Assembly: GCA_903916775.1 (NCBI GenBank)
Contig: CAIWXY010000115.1
Location: forward strand, 1 to 13,524
Origin: an uncultured Actinomycetes bacterium
Lineage (GTDB): Bacteria > Actinomycetota > Actinomycetes > Nanopelagicales > Nanopelagicaceae
Direction: 5' to 3'
Length of the DNA: 13,524 nt
Position numbers and translations under genes: made by a program. Below the pieces are notes generated by a model. The model saw only the letters and a list, made by a program, of their open reading frames with translations. It had not been told where the DNA came from and searched no databases. Numbering within the stretch: the stretch's first letter is position 1; every line of letters begins with the position of its first letter. Below are positions 1-6,629 of the stretch, piece after piece.

Positions 1-110
1 AGTGAGACCTAGTGAGACCTAGTGAGACCTAGTGAGACCTAGTGAGACCTAGTGAGACCTAGTGAGACCTAGTGAGACCTAGTGAGACCTAGTGAGACCC
101 AGCAAGACCC
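1..110. repeat. 10-bp tandem repeat array, truncated by window edge
   Basis: Nine exact copies of agtgagacct fill positions 1-90, a tenth copy ends in c (91-100), and an eleventh degenerate copy (agcaagaccc) follows at 101-110. The array probably continues to the left of the window. Each unit contains TAG and TGA on the plus strand and TAG on the minus strand, and the 10-bp period rotates these through all frames, so no long reading frame can cross it on either strand. It begins 16 bp beyond the stop codon of the H1-like gene, on that gene's 3' side. The decay of the last two units suggests the array edge. It could be a slippage-grown minisatellite or a helically phased array of protein sites; the sequence does not decide. 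Confidence 0.97.
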
Positions 111-126
111 CAAAGTTCCTGAGTTA

Positions 127-1671
127 CTAGAGGCCAAGCATTGGCTTAAGTCGGCGCAAAATTCCCTTCTTCTGTGGAGCCTTGGCTGGGGCTAGCTTGT
201 CACTTGGGTCTTTTAACTCCTTCATCATTTGAGCAACTCGCGTGCCATGAGGAGCCTTGACCGTGGATGTCTTCGGTGTAGCTGGCAGTACTGGAGTAGC
301 TGGAGTAGCAGGGAGAACTGGTGCTGCTGGGGCGATAGGTGTGACTGGGGCGGTAATTAAAGCTCCCCCGCTTTTAGGTGCAACGAGGTTAGCGACACCG
401 AATGCAGCGCTTTCAATGCCTGCGCTCTTCGCAGTCTTCGTTACCTTAGCTGGCTTAGCTGGCTTAGCTGACTTAGCTGACTTGGTTGAGTTGGTTGAGT
501 TGGTTGACTTTTTTGTTGAGTTTGAAGCCTTGACTGCTTTCGCTGGCTTATTCGCGTTTGCAACCTTCGCTGGCTTTGCAACCTTCGCTGGCTTTGCAAC
601 CTTCGCTGGCTTTGCAACCTTCGCTGGCTTTGCAACCTTCGCTGCTTTTGCTGCCTTGATTGCATTAACGAGTCCGGCAGCGCTTACAGCAGCAGTCGTC
701 GCAGTTTTCGCTGCAATGGCAGAATCCTTTGATACTCGAACGCCAGTCGCAGTACCTGCGGCGACGGCTGGAGTTACAGTTCCTGCGGCGACGGCTGGAG
801 TTACAGTTCCTGCAGCGACGGCTGGAGTGCTGAGATCTACAGGTTCAACGATCATCTCCTTTTTAGCAATAGTTGCCTTCTTACCGGCTGCGTTCTTTTT
901 GGTCTGAGCAGCTTTCTTTGCCTGCGCATTCTGCTTTACGGGAGTTGAATGGGTTGTGGTTTTTGCAGAAGCCACTTTCTTCACAGTTGCAGACTTAACA
1001 GGTGCTGATTTCTTCACAGTTGCAGACTTAACAGGTGCCGACTTCTTAACGACGGCTGTCTTTCTTACGCCAGCGATCTTTTTTACCGGAGTCGCCTTCT
1101 TTGCTGACGCAGACTTAATTGGTGTTACGGCTTTCTTGCTTGCGACCATCTTCTTAGTCGCTGCTGCACCCTTGAGCGAAACGCGCTTCGCAGGAGTAAC
1201 ACTCTTGACGGCCGCAACTCGCTTGGCTGTAGTTGCGCGAGTAACAATTGCGCTCTTCTTTGCAGTACTTACTCGCTTGGCTGTGGTCGCACGCTTTGCA
1301 ACCGGTGCCTTACGCGTCGCACCCTTAGATGCAACCGCACGCTTTGCAACCGGTGCTTTACGTGATGCAACCGCGCGCTTCGCAACTGGTGCCTTACGTG
1401 CGACAACAGCACGCTTCGCAACAGGAGCCTTCTTTGCAACAACGCTTTGAGCAGCTGCAGCCCGGGGTGAGGCATTTGCCACAGTCGCATCCAAGCCAAC
1501 TGGCACAACCATCGCGCCAACTAGCGTCAGGCCAACCAGGCTCTTAACGAGGCCACGATTGCGAGGTGAGCCAGTTTGTTGCCCGCCTGAATTAGCAAGC
1601 GCACCAACTGAATGCGAGCTTGCTCCGTCTTGTCGGAATTTTCGAGATTGAGATTGATCTCTGTTTCCCAT
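127..1671 (-). CDS. Exported histone H1-like Lys/Ala/Pro-rich repeat protein
   Basis: The 514-residue product starts at ATG 1671-1669. I chose this start over an upstream in-frame one (1818) because a GAAAGG ribosome site lies 9 nt before it and the upstream extension is not protein-like. Residues 1-40 are polar and basic, 41-60 form a hydrophobic stretch (LVKSLVGLTLVGAMVVPVGL), and VANA then S at 64-68 resembles a signal peptidase I site. After that come hundreds of residues of KAPVAKRA, KKSAPVKSATV and KPAKVA repeats, as in bacterial H1-like proteins (AlgP, Hc2, HupB tails). A Pro-rich stretch (TPIAPAAPVLPATPATPV) and a basic C-terminus (GILRRLKPMLGL) follow. Known H1-like proteins are cytoplasmic DNA binders; the apparent signal peptide argues for an envelope or secreted polycation. 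It is divergent from a polysaccharide exporter. A membrane-anchored nucleoid protein is the alternative. Function is unproven. Confidence 0.8.
   Translation of the reverse strand: MGNRDQSQSRKFRQDGASSHSVGALANSGGQQTGSPRNRGLVKSLVGLTLVGAMVVPVGLDATVANASPRAAAAQSVVAKKAPVAKRAVVARKAPVAKRAVASRKAPVAKRAVASKGATRKAPVAKRATTAKRVSTAKKSAIVTRATTAKRVAAVKSVTPAKRVSLKGAAATKKMVASKKAVTPIKSASAKKATPVKKIAGVRKTAVVKKSAPVKSATVKKSAPVKSATVKKVASAKTTTHSTPVKQNAQAKKAAQTKKNAAGKKATIAKKEMIVEPVDLSTPAVAAGTVTPAVAAGTVTPAVAAGTATGVRVSKDSAIAAKTATTAAVSAAGLVNAIKAAKAAKVAKPAKVAKPAKVAKPAKVAKPAKVANANKPAKAVKASNSTKKSTNSTNSTKSAKSAKPAKPAKVTKTAKSAGIESAAFGVANLVAPKSGGALITAPVTPIAPAAPVLPATPATPVLPATPKTSTVKAPHGTRVAQMMKELKDPSDKLAPAKAPQKKGILRRLKPMLGL
560..646. 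repeat. 18-bp in-frame tandem repeats (KPAKVA)
   Basis: The unit gcaaccttcgctggcttt occurs four times without change at 560-577, 578-595, 596-613 and 614-631, with a partial fifth copy to about 646. Read on the minus strand it encodes KPAKVA hexapeptides inside the H1-like protein. Identity at the nucleotide level, including third positions, points to recent slippage or unequal recombination rather than old repeats held by selection on protein alone. Confidence 0.95.
752..832. repeat. 27-bp in-frame tandem repeats (PAVAAGT-type)
   Basis: Three 27-bp units lie at 752-778, 779-805 and 806-832. The first two differ at one base and the third is more diverged. On the minus strand they encode nine-residue TPAVAAGTV-like units, an uncharged Ala/Thr/Pro/Val segment that separates two lysine-rich blocks of the H1-like protein. 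Confidence 0.92.
977..1042. repeat. 33-bp in-frame duplication (SAPVKSATVKK)
   Basis: Two adjacent 33-bp units at 977-1009 and 1010-1042 are almost identical and encode the undecapeptide SAPVKSATVKK on the minus strand. This is another in-frame length unit of the same lysine-rich gene. Confidence 0.9.
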
Positions 1672-1681
1672 GTGATTAGAA

Positions 1682-1713
1682 CCTTTCGTAATTGTCAGCG
1701 GGCTTCTACCCGC
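1682..1713 (-). promoter_or_regulatory. Ribosome site and small leader hairpin of the H1-like gene
   Basis: On the minus strand GAAAGG (plus-strand 1682-1687) lies 9 nt after its last G (10 counting inclusively) before ATG 1671 and fits a Shine-Dalgarno site. Just upstream an inverted repeat, GCGGG/CCCGC at 1698-1702 and 1709-1713 with a 6-nt loop, could fold in the leader. The gene therefore appears to have a leader, unlike several leaderless neighbours. I could not place its -10/-35 elements securely. Confidence 0.5.
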
Positions 1714-1810
1714 GTGAATGAGGCGATTCTGCTCACTTGGCCATCGGCACGAACGGAGCAAGTTGCCCGCCTGTGCACAGAACTGGCCTTGGGATGGCAG
1801 ACTTACCCTC

Positions 1811-2689
1811 ATGCCCACAAACCAAGATTTCGTTCCAAAAATTCAGGTTTTTGAGCCGCACCGTGCCTCACTGCCACCACTGATCCCTTACATCAAGGAA
1901 TTTTGGAAGCGCCGCACCTTTGCGATCGAACTTGCTCGCTTCAGCGACAAAGCTGAATATCTCGATTCCCGTCTAGGAAAAGTCTGGCTCGTCCTCAACC
2001 CTCTCCTTCTTGGCATGGTCTATTACCTGGTCGTCACCATCATTCGAGGCGGTCACAAGGGAACTGGACTCACAACCCTTGATCATCTCCTGATTGGACT
2101 CTTCACTTTCTACTTCGCCCAAAACTGCGTCACAGCAGGAGCTCAATCCATCACCATGGGTGGTCGCTTGATCCTCAATCAGGCATTCCCGCGAGCGCTT
2201 CTACCTTTCGCGACAGCGATTCAGGCTTTCCAGCAATTTGTACCAACCATCCCGGTGTACATCTTTATCTTGGTAACAGGTAAATATTTCTATCCTGCCA
2301 CCCAAGTCCCCGGCTGGACCTTTAACTTCCTATGGATTCCATTCATTCTTGTTTGCGTTGCTCTCACTGGCTTCGGTCTAGCGCTCGTATTTGCGACGCT
2401 TAACGTCTACTTCCGCGATACAAACAAGTTACTGACCTACATCACTCGTATCTGGATGTATCTCTCACCAGTCCTTTGGTTGCCAGAGACTCTTCATGGA
2501 ATGGGTCGACTACTCCTTTACGTAAATCCACTCGGTCCAGCACTCACTGCAACATCCGATGTATGGATTAGCGGTAAAGGCCCTCACGGCTTGATTATTT
2601 TCGGTTGCCTCTTCTGGGCAATTGCCTCTATCGGAATCGGTGGATACTTCTTCATCTCCCGCGAGCGAGATTTCGCGATCCGTATCTGA
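1811..2689 (+). CDS. wzm: ABC-2 type polysaccharide exporter, permease subunit (Wzm-like)
   Basis: The 292-residue product is the membrane half of an ABC exporter that carries lipid-linked polysaccharide, O-antigen or teichoic-type polymer across the cytoplasmic membrane. About six hydrophobic segments are visible near residues 58-77, 92-108, 128-156, 172-197, 209-224 and 259-282. Family marks include LGKVWLVLNPLLLGMVYYLV at 55-74 and the YFRDTNKLL segment at 200-208 followed by MYLSPVLW at 216-223. The ATG at 1811 gives the usual family length; the frame is open back to 1718 but that extension is Cys/Arg/His-rich and unlike the family. No strong Shine-Dalgarno is present; CAGACT at 1798-1803, 7 nt upstream, could be a weak -10 for a leaderless message. 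The partner ATPase follows 60 bp downstream. The polymer carried is inferred from the sugar genes. Confidence 0.92.
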   Translation: MPTNQDFVPKIQVFEPHRASLPPLIPYIKEFWKRRTFAIELARFSDKAEYLDSRLGKVWLVLNPLLLGMVYYLVVTIIRGGHKGTGLTTLDHLLIGLFTFYFAQNCVTAGAQSITMGGRLILNQAFPRALLPFATAIQAFQQFVPTIPVYIFILVTGKYFYPATQVPGWTFNFLWIPFILVCVALTGFGLALVFATLNVYFRDTNKLLTYITRIWMYLSPVLWLPETLHGMGRLLLYVNPLGPALTATSDVWISGKGPHGLIIFGCLFWAIASIGIGGYFFISRERDFAIRI

Positions 2690-2748
2690 TGACTATCCGT
2701 CGCCTACATTCTGCGCACCTTGCGCCTGTCACCGTGGAGATGAATTAA
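2689..2748 (+). CDS. Possible 19-codon coupling ORF between permease and ATPase
   Basis: An ATG at 2689 overlaps the permease stop codon by one base (TGATG). It opens a 19-codon frame ending at TAA 2746-2748, one base before the ATPase GTG at 2750. The peptide would read MTIRRLHSAHLAPVTVEMN. It fills the permease-ATPase gap almost exactly, so it could pass ribosomes between the two exporter genes, or it could be an eroded remnant. The ATPase also has its own GGAG site at 2736-2739 inside this ORF. There is no sign of conservation to lean on. Confidence 0.3.
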   Translation: MTIRRLHSAHLAPVTVEMN

Positions 2749-2749
2749 C

Positions 2750-3586
2750 GTGAGTTCTGACAAGAAGTTTCTCGATGTATCGCATGTCAGCAAAAACGCT
2801 GCACCCATGCCAGAAGAACTTGCCATCCGCATAGAAGAGCTGTCGATCAGCTACAAAGTGAGCCTTGAAGCAAAACGCACATTAAAAAATGCCGTGATGC
2901 GCGCAAGCCTTAGACAAGAAGCACGAGTTCGCTCAATTGATGCAATTAAGAAACTCTCACTCGATGTTCCCCACGGTTCAGTTCTTGGCATTGTCGGCTC
3001 TAACGGTGCTGGTAAGTCAACGCTCATGCGTTGCATCGCCGGAATTCTTTCTCCTACCGAGGGCCGCGTAACCGTTAACGGCAAAATCTCTACTCTTCTT
3101 GCACTTGGCGTTGGTTTTAACCCCGCCCTATCCGGTCGCGACAACATCATTCTCGGTGGACTTGCTTCAGGTTTAACCAAAGAAGAGATTGAAAGCAAGA
3201 CGGATGAAATCGCCGAATTTGCCGCGCTTCCAGATGGCTTTATCGATCTCCCGGTGCGCACATACTCAAGTGGTATGTATGGTCGCCTCTCATTTAGCGT
3301 TGCTGTCAGCATGACACCAGATATCCTGTTGCTAGATGAAGCACTCTCCGCAGGAGACGCAGCATTTAAGGAAAAGTCCTTCGAGCGCATGCGCCAACTT
3401 TGCGCTGAAGCACGAACCATTTTGATTGTCTCTCACGCACTTGCCACAGTGACAGATCTCTGCGACACCGCTATCTGGATGCACAAAGGCTCCCTCCTAT
3501 CTAAGGGCAAGCCTGAGGAGATCGTCGATCAATATCTTAAATTCTTGAATGTCGGTTCACTTCCTTCAAATTACGAAGATATGTAG
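2750..3586 (+). CDS. wzt: ABC polysaccharide exporter, ATPase subunit (Wzt/TagH-like)
   Basis: The 278-residue ATPase powers the preceding permease from the cytoplasmic face. Walker A is GSNGAGKST at 83-91, the ABC signature is YSSGM at 172-176, Walker B is ILLLDEA at 192-198, and the switch histidine is in VSHA (H229). The N-terminal part (IRIEELSISYKV, 26-37, then an insert before the Walker A strand) is the arrangement of the Wzt/RfbE/TagH branch. The protein ends at about 278 residues and lacks the C-terminal carbohydrate-binding domain that some Wzt proteins use to recognise a capped glycan, so export here is probably not gated by a terminal modification. The GTG start is preceded by GGAG at 2736-2739 with a 10-nt gap, and an in-frame stop at 2741 rules out a longer start. 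Confidence 0.93.
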   Translation: MSSDKKFLDVSHVSKNAAPMPEELAIRIEELSISYKVSLEAKRTLKNAVMRASLRQEARVRSIDAIKKLSLDVPHGSVLGIVGSNGAGKSTLMRCIAGILSPTEGRVTVNGKISTLLALGVGFNPALSGRDNIILGGLASGLTKEEIESKTDEIAEFAALPDGFIDLPVRTYSSGMYGRLSFSVAVSMTPDILLLDEALSAGDAAFKEKSFERMRQLCAEARTILIVSHALATVTDLCDTAIWMHKGSLLSKGKPEEIVDQYLKFLNVGSLPSNYEDM

Positions 3587-3597
3587 GCACTGATCAG

Positions 3598-4779
3598 ATG
3601 TCGCAGAAAATCGATGTCTCGATCATTTCATCTGGCGCCAATCTTGCTGATGCGCGCTTGCATCGCCTCACCAACGCCCTGCTTCGCCAAGGTCTTACCG
3701 TTGAAATTTTCGCTCCAGGAAACCCTGCCGATGCACCTGCCATCACGCAGGCCGAAAATGGCGAGTTCTATCCCGCATCCACACCTCTCATAGTTCGTAG
3801 CTGCACAACTCCGTGGACACGAGGCAAGGGATTTTTGCCTCGATACATTCGAAGTCGCACATTTGTTTTCAGAGCGCGAGGCAAAGTTATTTATGCGATC
3901 TCCCCTGAAGCATTTATGCCAGCGTATTCATGGGTAAAACTTCGTAATCTATTGTCGATCAATAACAGTAGAAGAAAATTCGCTGTCGATCTCTACGAGG
4001 ATTACATCCGACTACTTCAGGATCGCGCTTGGACTAAGAAATATTTCGGCTTACTTGGTGTGATTGCAAAGAGTGATACTCGAAGTGCACTCTGGGCTGC
4101 ATCGCGCGCCGACCTCACTACTGTCGCTGATATCCAAGTCCCGCCATTTGATGCGAAAAATCGCTTGGTGGTTAGAAACCTTCCGGACCTTTCACTACTG
4201 ACCGATAGCGGCGAGCGCAGCGCTACTACCCGAGCAATCTATATCGGCGATATGCGCAGATCCCGCGGCCTAGCAATGATGCTCGATGTTGCAGAGAAAG
4301 CCACTCGCTGGGAGTTTGATCTCGTCGGCCCCATTGCTCCAGCCGATCAAGAGTTTGTAAAAGATTGGATTGCTTCACATTCTGATGATGCAGCAGGCCG
4401 GGTCCGCTTTCATGGAAAATTGCCACCTCGCGATGCCTGGAAATTTGCACAAGGCGCATGGGTAGGACTCTCGCTACTTGAGCAAACCCCGGCTTTTGTG
4501 GAAGCAGTACCCTCCAAGCTCTATGAATATATGGCGATAGGACTAGCTACTATCTCGACTCCTCTGCCTCGCTGCATCAAATTAATTGATGCCAGTGGTG
4601 GCGGGGCGATTGCAGCCAGCAGCGATGATGTGGCCAATCAGCTAGAGAATTGGCTCGAAAATCCCAAGGACTTGGATGCAGTCCGAACCCGCGCACGTCA
4701 GTGGGCTAAGGAGAACTTAGATTCCGCGGCCGAATACGGTCGATTTGCCCAAGCCATAGAGCTCCTCACGCAAAACTAG
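3598..4779 (+). CDS. Glycosyltransferase, GT4-like (GT-B fold)
   Basis: The 393-residue product resembles retaining GT-B glycosyltransferases of family 4. An N-terminal Rossmann-like start (KIDVSIISSGANLADARLHRL, 4-23 region) is followed by YIGDMRRSRGLAMMLD at 215-230, where the nucleotide-sugar domain begins. Later come FHGKLPPRDAW at 271-281 and the donor-site motif PSKLYEYMAIGLATIS at 305-320 with the conserved glutamate E310. It starts 11 nt after the ATPase stop, with no strong Shine-Dalgarno, so translation is likely coupled to the exporter pair. Its position points to assembly of the exported glycan in the cytoplasm. Donor and acceptor cannot be read from sequence. Apart from the GT4 core, the first 120 residues are poorly conserved by eye, so another GT-B family remains possible. 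Confidence 0.85.
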   Translation: MSQKIDVSIISSGANLADARLHRLTNALLRQGLTVEIFAPGNPADAPAITQAENGEFYPASTPLIVRSCTTPWTRGKGFLPRYIRSRTFVFRARGKVIYAISPEAFMPAYSWVKLRNLLSINNSRRKFAVDLYEDYIRLLQDRAWTKKYFGLLGVIAKSDTRSALWAASRADLTTVADIQVPPFDAKNRLVVRNLPDLSLLTDSGERSATTRAIYIGDMRRSRGLAMMLDVAEKATRWEFDLVGPIAPADQEFVKDWIASHSDDAAGRVRFHGKLPPRDAWKFAQGAWVGLSLLEQTPAFVEAVPSKLYEYMAIGLATISTPLPRCIKLIDASGGGAIAASSDDVANQLENWLENPKDLDAVRTRARQWAKENLDSAAEYGRFAQAIELLTQN

Positions 4780-4840
4780 ACCCACGTCGTTTTGCTAGAG
4801 CCACTTCAGATCACCATATCCGTGGCAAAACTAGACCCAC
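4770..4840. repeat. 16-bp direct repeat with inverted partner after the GT gene
   Basis: The sequence gcaaaactagacccac occurs at 4770-4785, across the GT stop codon, and again at 4825-4840. Between them GTTTTGC at 4789-4795 is the reverse complement of the repeat start, so GCAAAAC/GTTTTGC could form a 7-bp hairpin with a 12-nt loop around the stop codon. No U-tract follows, so a classical terminator is not supported. Confidence 0.85.
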
Positions 4841-4887
4841 CCCCGATCGAAACAAGCGCGAAATCGGTTCAATTCCCCCCTCGACGC

Positions 4888-4893
4888 TAGACT
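4888..4893 (+). promoter_or_regulatory. Leaderless -10 element of wbpD-like gene
   Basis: TAGACT ends 6 nt before the GTG start at 4900, which places the transcription start at or next to the start codon. No Shine-Dalgarno is present between the element and the GTG. A weak -35 candidate, GGTTCA at 4866-4871, lies 16 bp upstream. The 120-bp gap before this gene supports a separate transcription unit for the four sugar genes. Confidence 0.6.
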
Positions 4894-4899
4894 TACCGC

Positions 4900-5517
4900 G
4901 TGTCTGACACCCTCAAACCAGCTCGCATTTTGCCCAGCGCCGATGTCGATCCGACAGCGACAATTGGTGATGGCAGCTCAATTTGGCACCTAGCCCAGAT
5001 CCGTGATGGGGTCAGCCTGGGAACGCAGTGCATCATCGGACGTGGCGCCTACGTAGGTAGCGGTGTCACCATGGGCAATAACTGCAAAGTTCAAAATTAT
5101 GCGCTGGTCTACGAACCTGCCGTCATCGGCAACGGCGTTTTTATCGGCCCAGCAGCCGTTCTCACCAATGACCAATTCCCACGTGCAGTCAATACCGATA
5201 TGAGCCTGAAGAGTGGTTCAGACTGGGATGCCGTTGGAGTAACTATTAAAGATGGCGCCAGTATCGGCGCACGAGCCGTAGCGATTGCACCAGTAACAAT
5301 CGGTCGATGGGCTTTGGTAGCTGCCGGTGCGGTAGTCACCAAGGATGTTCCAGATTTCGCGCTTGTGGCGGGAGTCCCAGCAAAAAGAATCCGTTGGGTG
5401 GGTCGTGCAGGGGTTCCACTGGAGAAAATCGACGATAATCGCTTCCGTTGCCCAGTAGATCAGAGCATCTACACGCAGATTTCAGAGAATGAACTAGTAG
5501 AAGAGAGCGTCCATTGA
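4900..5517 (+). CDS. wbpD: UDP-2-acetamido-3-amino-2,3-dideoxy-glucuronate N-acetyltransferase (WbpD-like)
   Basis: The 205-residue enzyme belongs to the left-handed beta-helix acyltransferases. It would acetylate the 3-amino group of UDP-GlcNAc3NA with acetyl-CoA, the last step to UDP-GlcNAc3NAcA. Hexapeptide-type repeats run from about residue 15 to 155 (for example TIGDGSSIWHLAQIRDGVSLG, IIGRGAYVGSGVTMG, VIGNGVFIG, TIKDGASIGARAVA). SIWHLAQI, NYALVYEPAVIGNGVFIGP and NDQFPRA are typical of the WbpD/WlbB branch, the asparagine-aspartate pair of NDQFPRA lying at the usual active-site loop. Start is GTG at 4900, apparently leaderless. It overlaps the aminotransferase by 4 bp (TTGA). Specificity is supported by the three neighbouring pathway genes; other 3- or 4-aminosugar acetyltransferases share the fold. 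Confidence 0.88.
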   Translation: MSDTLKPARILPSADVDPTATIGDGSSIWHLAQIRDGVSLGTQCIIGRGAYVGSGVTMGNNCKVQNYALVYEPAVIGNGVFIGPAAVLTNDQFPRAVNTDMSLKSGSDWDAVGVTIKDGASIGARAVAIAPVTIGRWALVAAGAVVTKDVPDFALVAGVPAKRIRWVGRAGVPLEKIDDNRFRCPVDQSIYTQISENELVEESVH

Positions 5518-6596
5518 TTCCAGCAGCCCGTCCAATAATCGGCGATGAAGAGCGCGAGGCAGTTGATCGCGTACTTCGCACAGGAATGATGGCTCAAGGT
5601 CCAGAAGTTAAGGCCTTTGAAGAAGAGTTCTCCGCATTTGTCGGCGGTCGCCACTGCATCGCTGTTAACTCTGGAACCTCTGCGCTTCACCTCGGATTCT
5701 TGGCTGCCGGCCTAAAAGCTGGCGATGAAGTAATCGTTCCTTCCTTTTCATTTGCAGCAACCGCCAACTCGGTTGCGCTCGCAGGTGGCGTACCAGTCTT
5801 TGCTGATATCGACCCTAAGACTTTTAATATGGATCCCGCTCATGTCGAAACTCTGATCACAGAGAAGACCAAGGGAATTATGCCTGTCCATCTCTATGGT
5901 CACATGGCGGATATGGATGTTTTCGAGGCTATCGGCAAGAAGCACGGGATCACAATTTACGAAGACTCTGCGCAAGCACACCTTGCTTCACTTAACGGAC
6001 GTCGCTCGGGTGAATGGGGCAAGGTCGCATCCTTCTCCTTCTACCCAACAAAGAATATGACGTCGGGTGAAGGCGGAATGATTGTGACTGATGATGATCA
6101 TGTCGATCATCTCGCCCGCATGCTCCGCAACCAAGGTGGAGTTATTCGTTATCAAAACGAGATTGTCGGATTTAACAACCGCATGACCGATATTCATGCT
6201 GCAATTGGACGAGTTCAAGTGACCAAGGTTGAGGCCTGGACACAAAAGCGTCGTGAAAATGCTGCATACCTAGATGCCAATCTAAAGGGTGTCATCACTC
6301 CATACGTACGCCCTGGTTCTGAGCACTCCTACCACCAGTACACAATTCGCATTCCTGGAGCAACAGGTGCCAGCCGCGATGCGATGATCGCAGCAATTAA
6401 AGAAGGCGGCGTTGGTTGTGACGTTTACTATCCAACTCCAATCCATCGTCTACCATCGTTTAATCAGAAGCTTGATCTTCCTATGACCGAAATGGTTGTT
6501 CAGGAAGTTATCTCTATTCCGGTTCATCCTTCATTGACTCAAGCAGAACTTGAGCAAGTAGTCAGCGTTGTTAACGACGTTGTTGCGAAGGCGTAA
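5514..6596 (+). CDS. wbpE: UDP-3-keto-sugar aminotransferase, DegT/DnrJ/EryC1/StrS family (WbpE-like)
   Basis: The 360-residue PLP enzyme would transfer an amino group from glutamate to C3 of UDP-2-acetamido-2-deoxy-3-keto-D-glucuronate. Visible marks are SGTSALHL at 53-60 for phosphate binding, EDSAQAHLA at 150-158 with D151 facing the PLP nitrogen, and SFYPTKNMTSGEGG at 175-188 with K180 as the Schiff-base lysine. The length is normal for the family. I take the rare TTG at 5514 as start because it gives the family N-terminus (MIPAARPIIGDEE) and overlaps the upstream stop as TTGA, with an AAGAGAG purine run at 5501-5507; the next ATG would remove family-conserved residues. Translational coupling to wbpD is likely. 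Related aminotransferases act on other keto-sugars, so the substrate rests on context. Confidence 0.9.
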   Translation: MIPAARPIIGDEEREAVDRVLRTGMMAQGPEVKAFEEEFSAFVGGRHCIAVNSGTSALHLGFLAAGLKAGDEVIVPSFSFAATANSVALAGGVPVFADIDPKTFNMDPAHVETLITEKTKGIMPVHLYGHMADMDVFEAIGKKHGITIYEDSAQAHLASLNGRRSGEWGKVASFSFYPTKNMTSGEGGMIVTDDDHVDHLARMLRNQGGVIRYQNEIVGFNNRMTDIHAAIGRVQVTKVEAWTQKRRENAAYLDANLKGVITPYVRPGSEHSYHQYTIRIPGATGASRDAMIAAIKEGGVGCDVYYPTPIHRLPSFNQKLDLPMTEMVVQEVISIPVHPSLTQAELEQVVSVVNDVVAKA

Positions 6597-6629
6597 TAAC
6601 TTTTCACACACCATTATGGAGAACACTCG

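Noticed and set aside
1..110. CRISPR array
   Set aside because: Units are 10 bp with no spacers and no cas genes nearby.
1..110. Engineered or vector sequence, since each unit contains the BsaI hexamer GAGACC
   Set aside because: The hexamer is part of a natural-looking decaying tandem repeat and nothing else in the window suggests cloning.
257..1450. Long plus-strand ORFs (257-907 and 956-1450) opposite the H1-like gene
   Set aside because: Their Phe/Ala/Thr-repeat translations are the antisense of the lysine/alanine codon repeats, with no start signals or domain content; the minus-strand frame has a signal peptide, a ribosome site and H1-like composition.
1718..1810. Longer N-terminus for the exporter permease
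   Set aside because: The added 31 residues are Cys/His/Arg-rich and unlike the family; ATG 1811 gives the normal length.
2851..3420. 189-codon minus-strand ORF inside the ABC ATPase gene
   Set aside because: It is antisense to Walker A, signature and Walker B codons, so the plus-strand ATPase explains the sequence.
4770..4800. Rho-independent terminator after the first glycosyltransferase
   Set aside because: The GCAAAAC/GTTTTGC hairpin is AT-rich, has a 12-nt loop and lacks a following T run.
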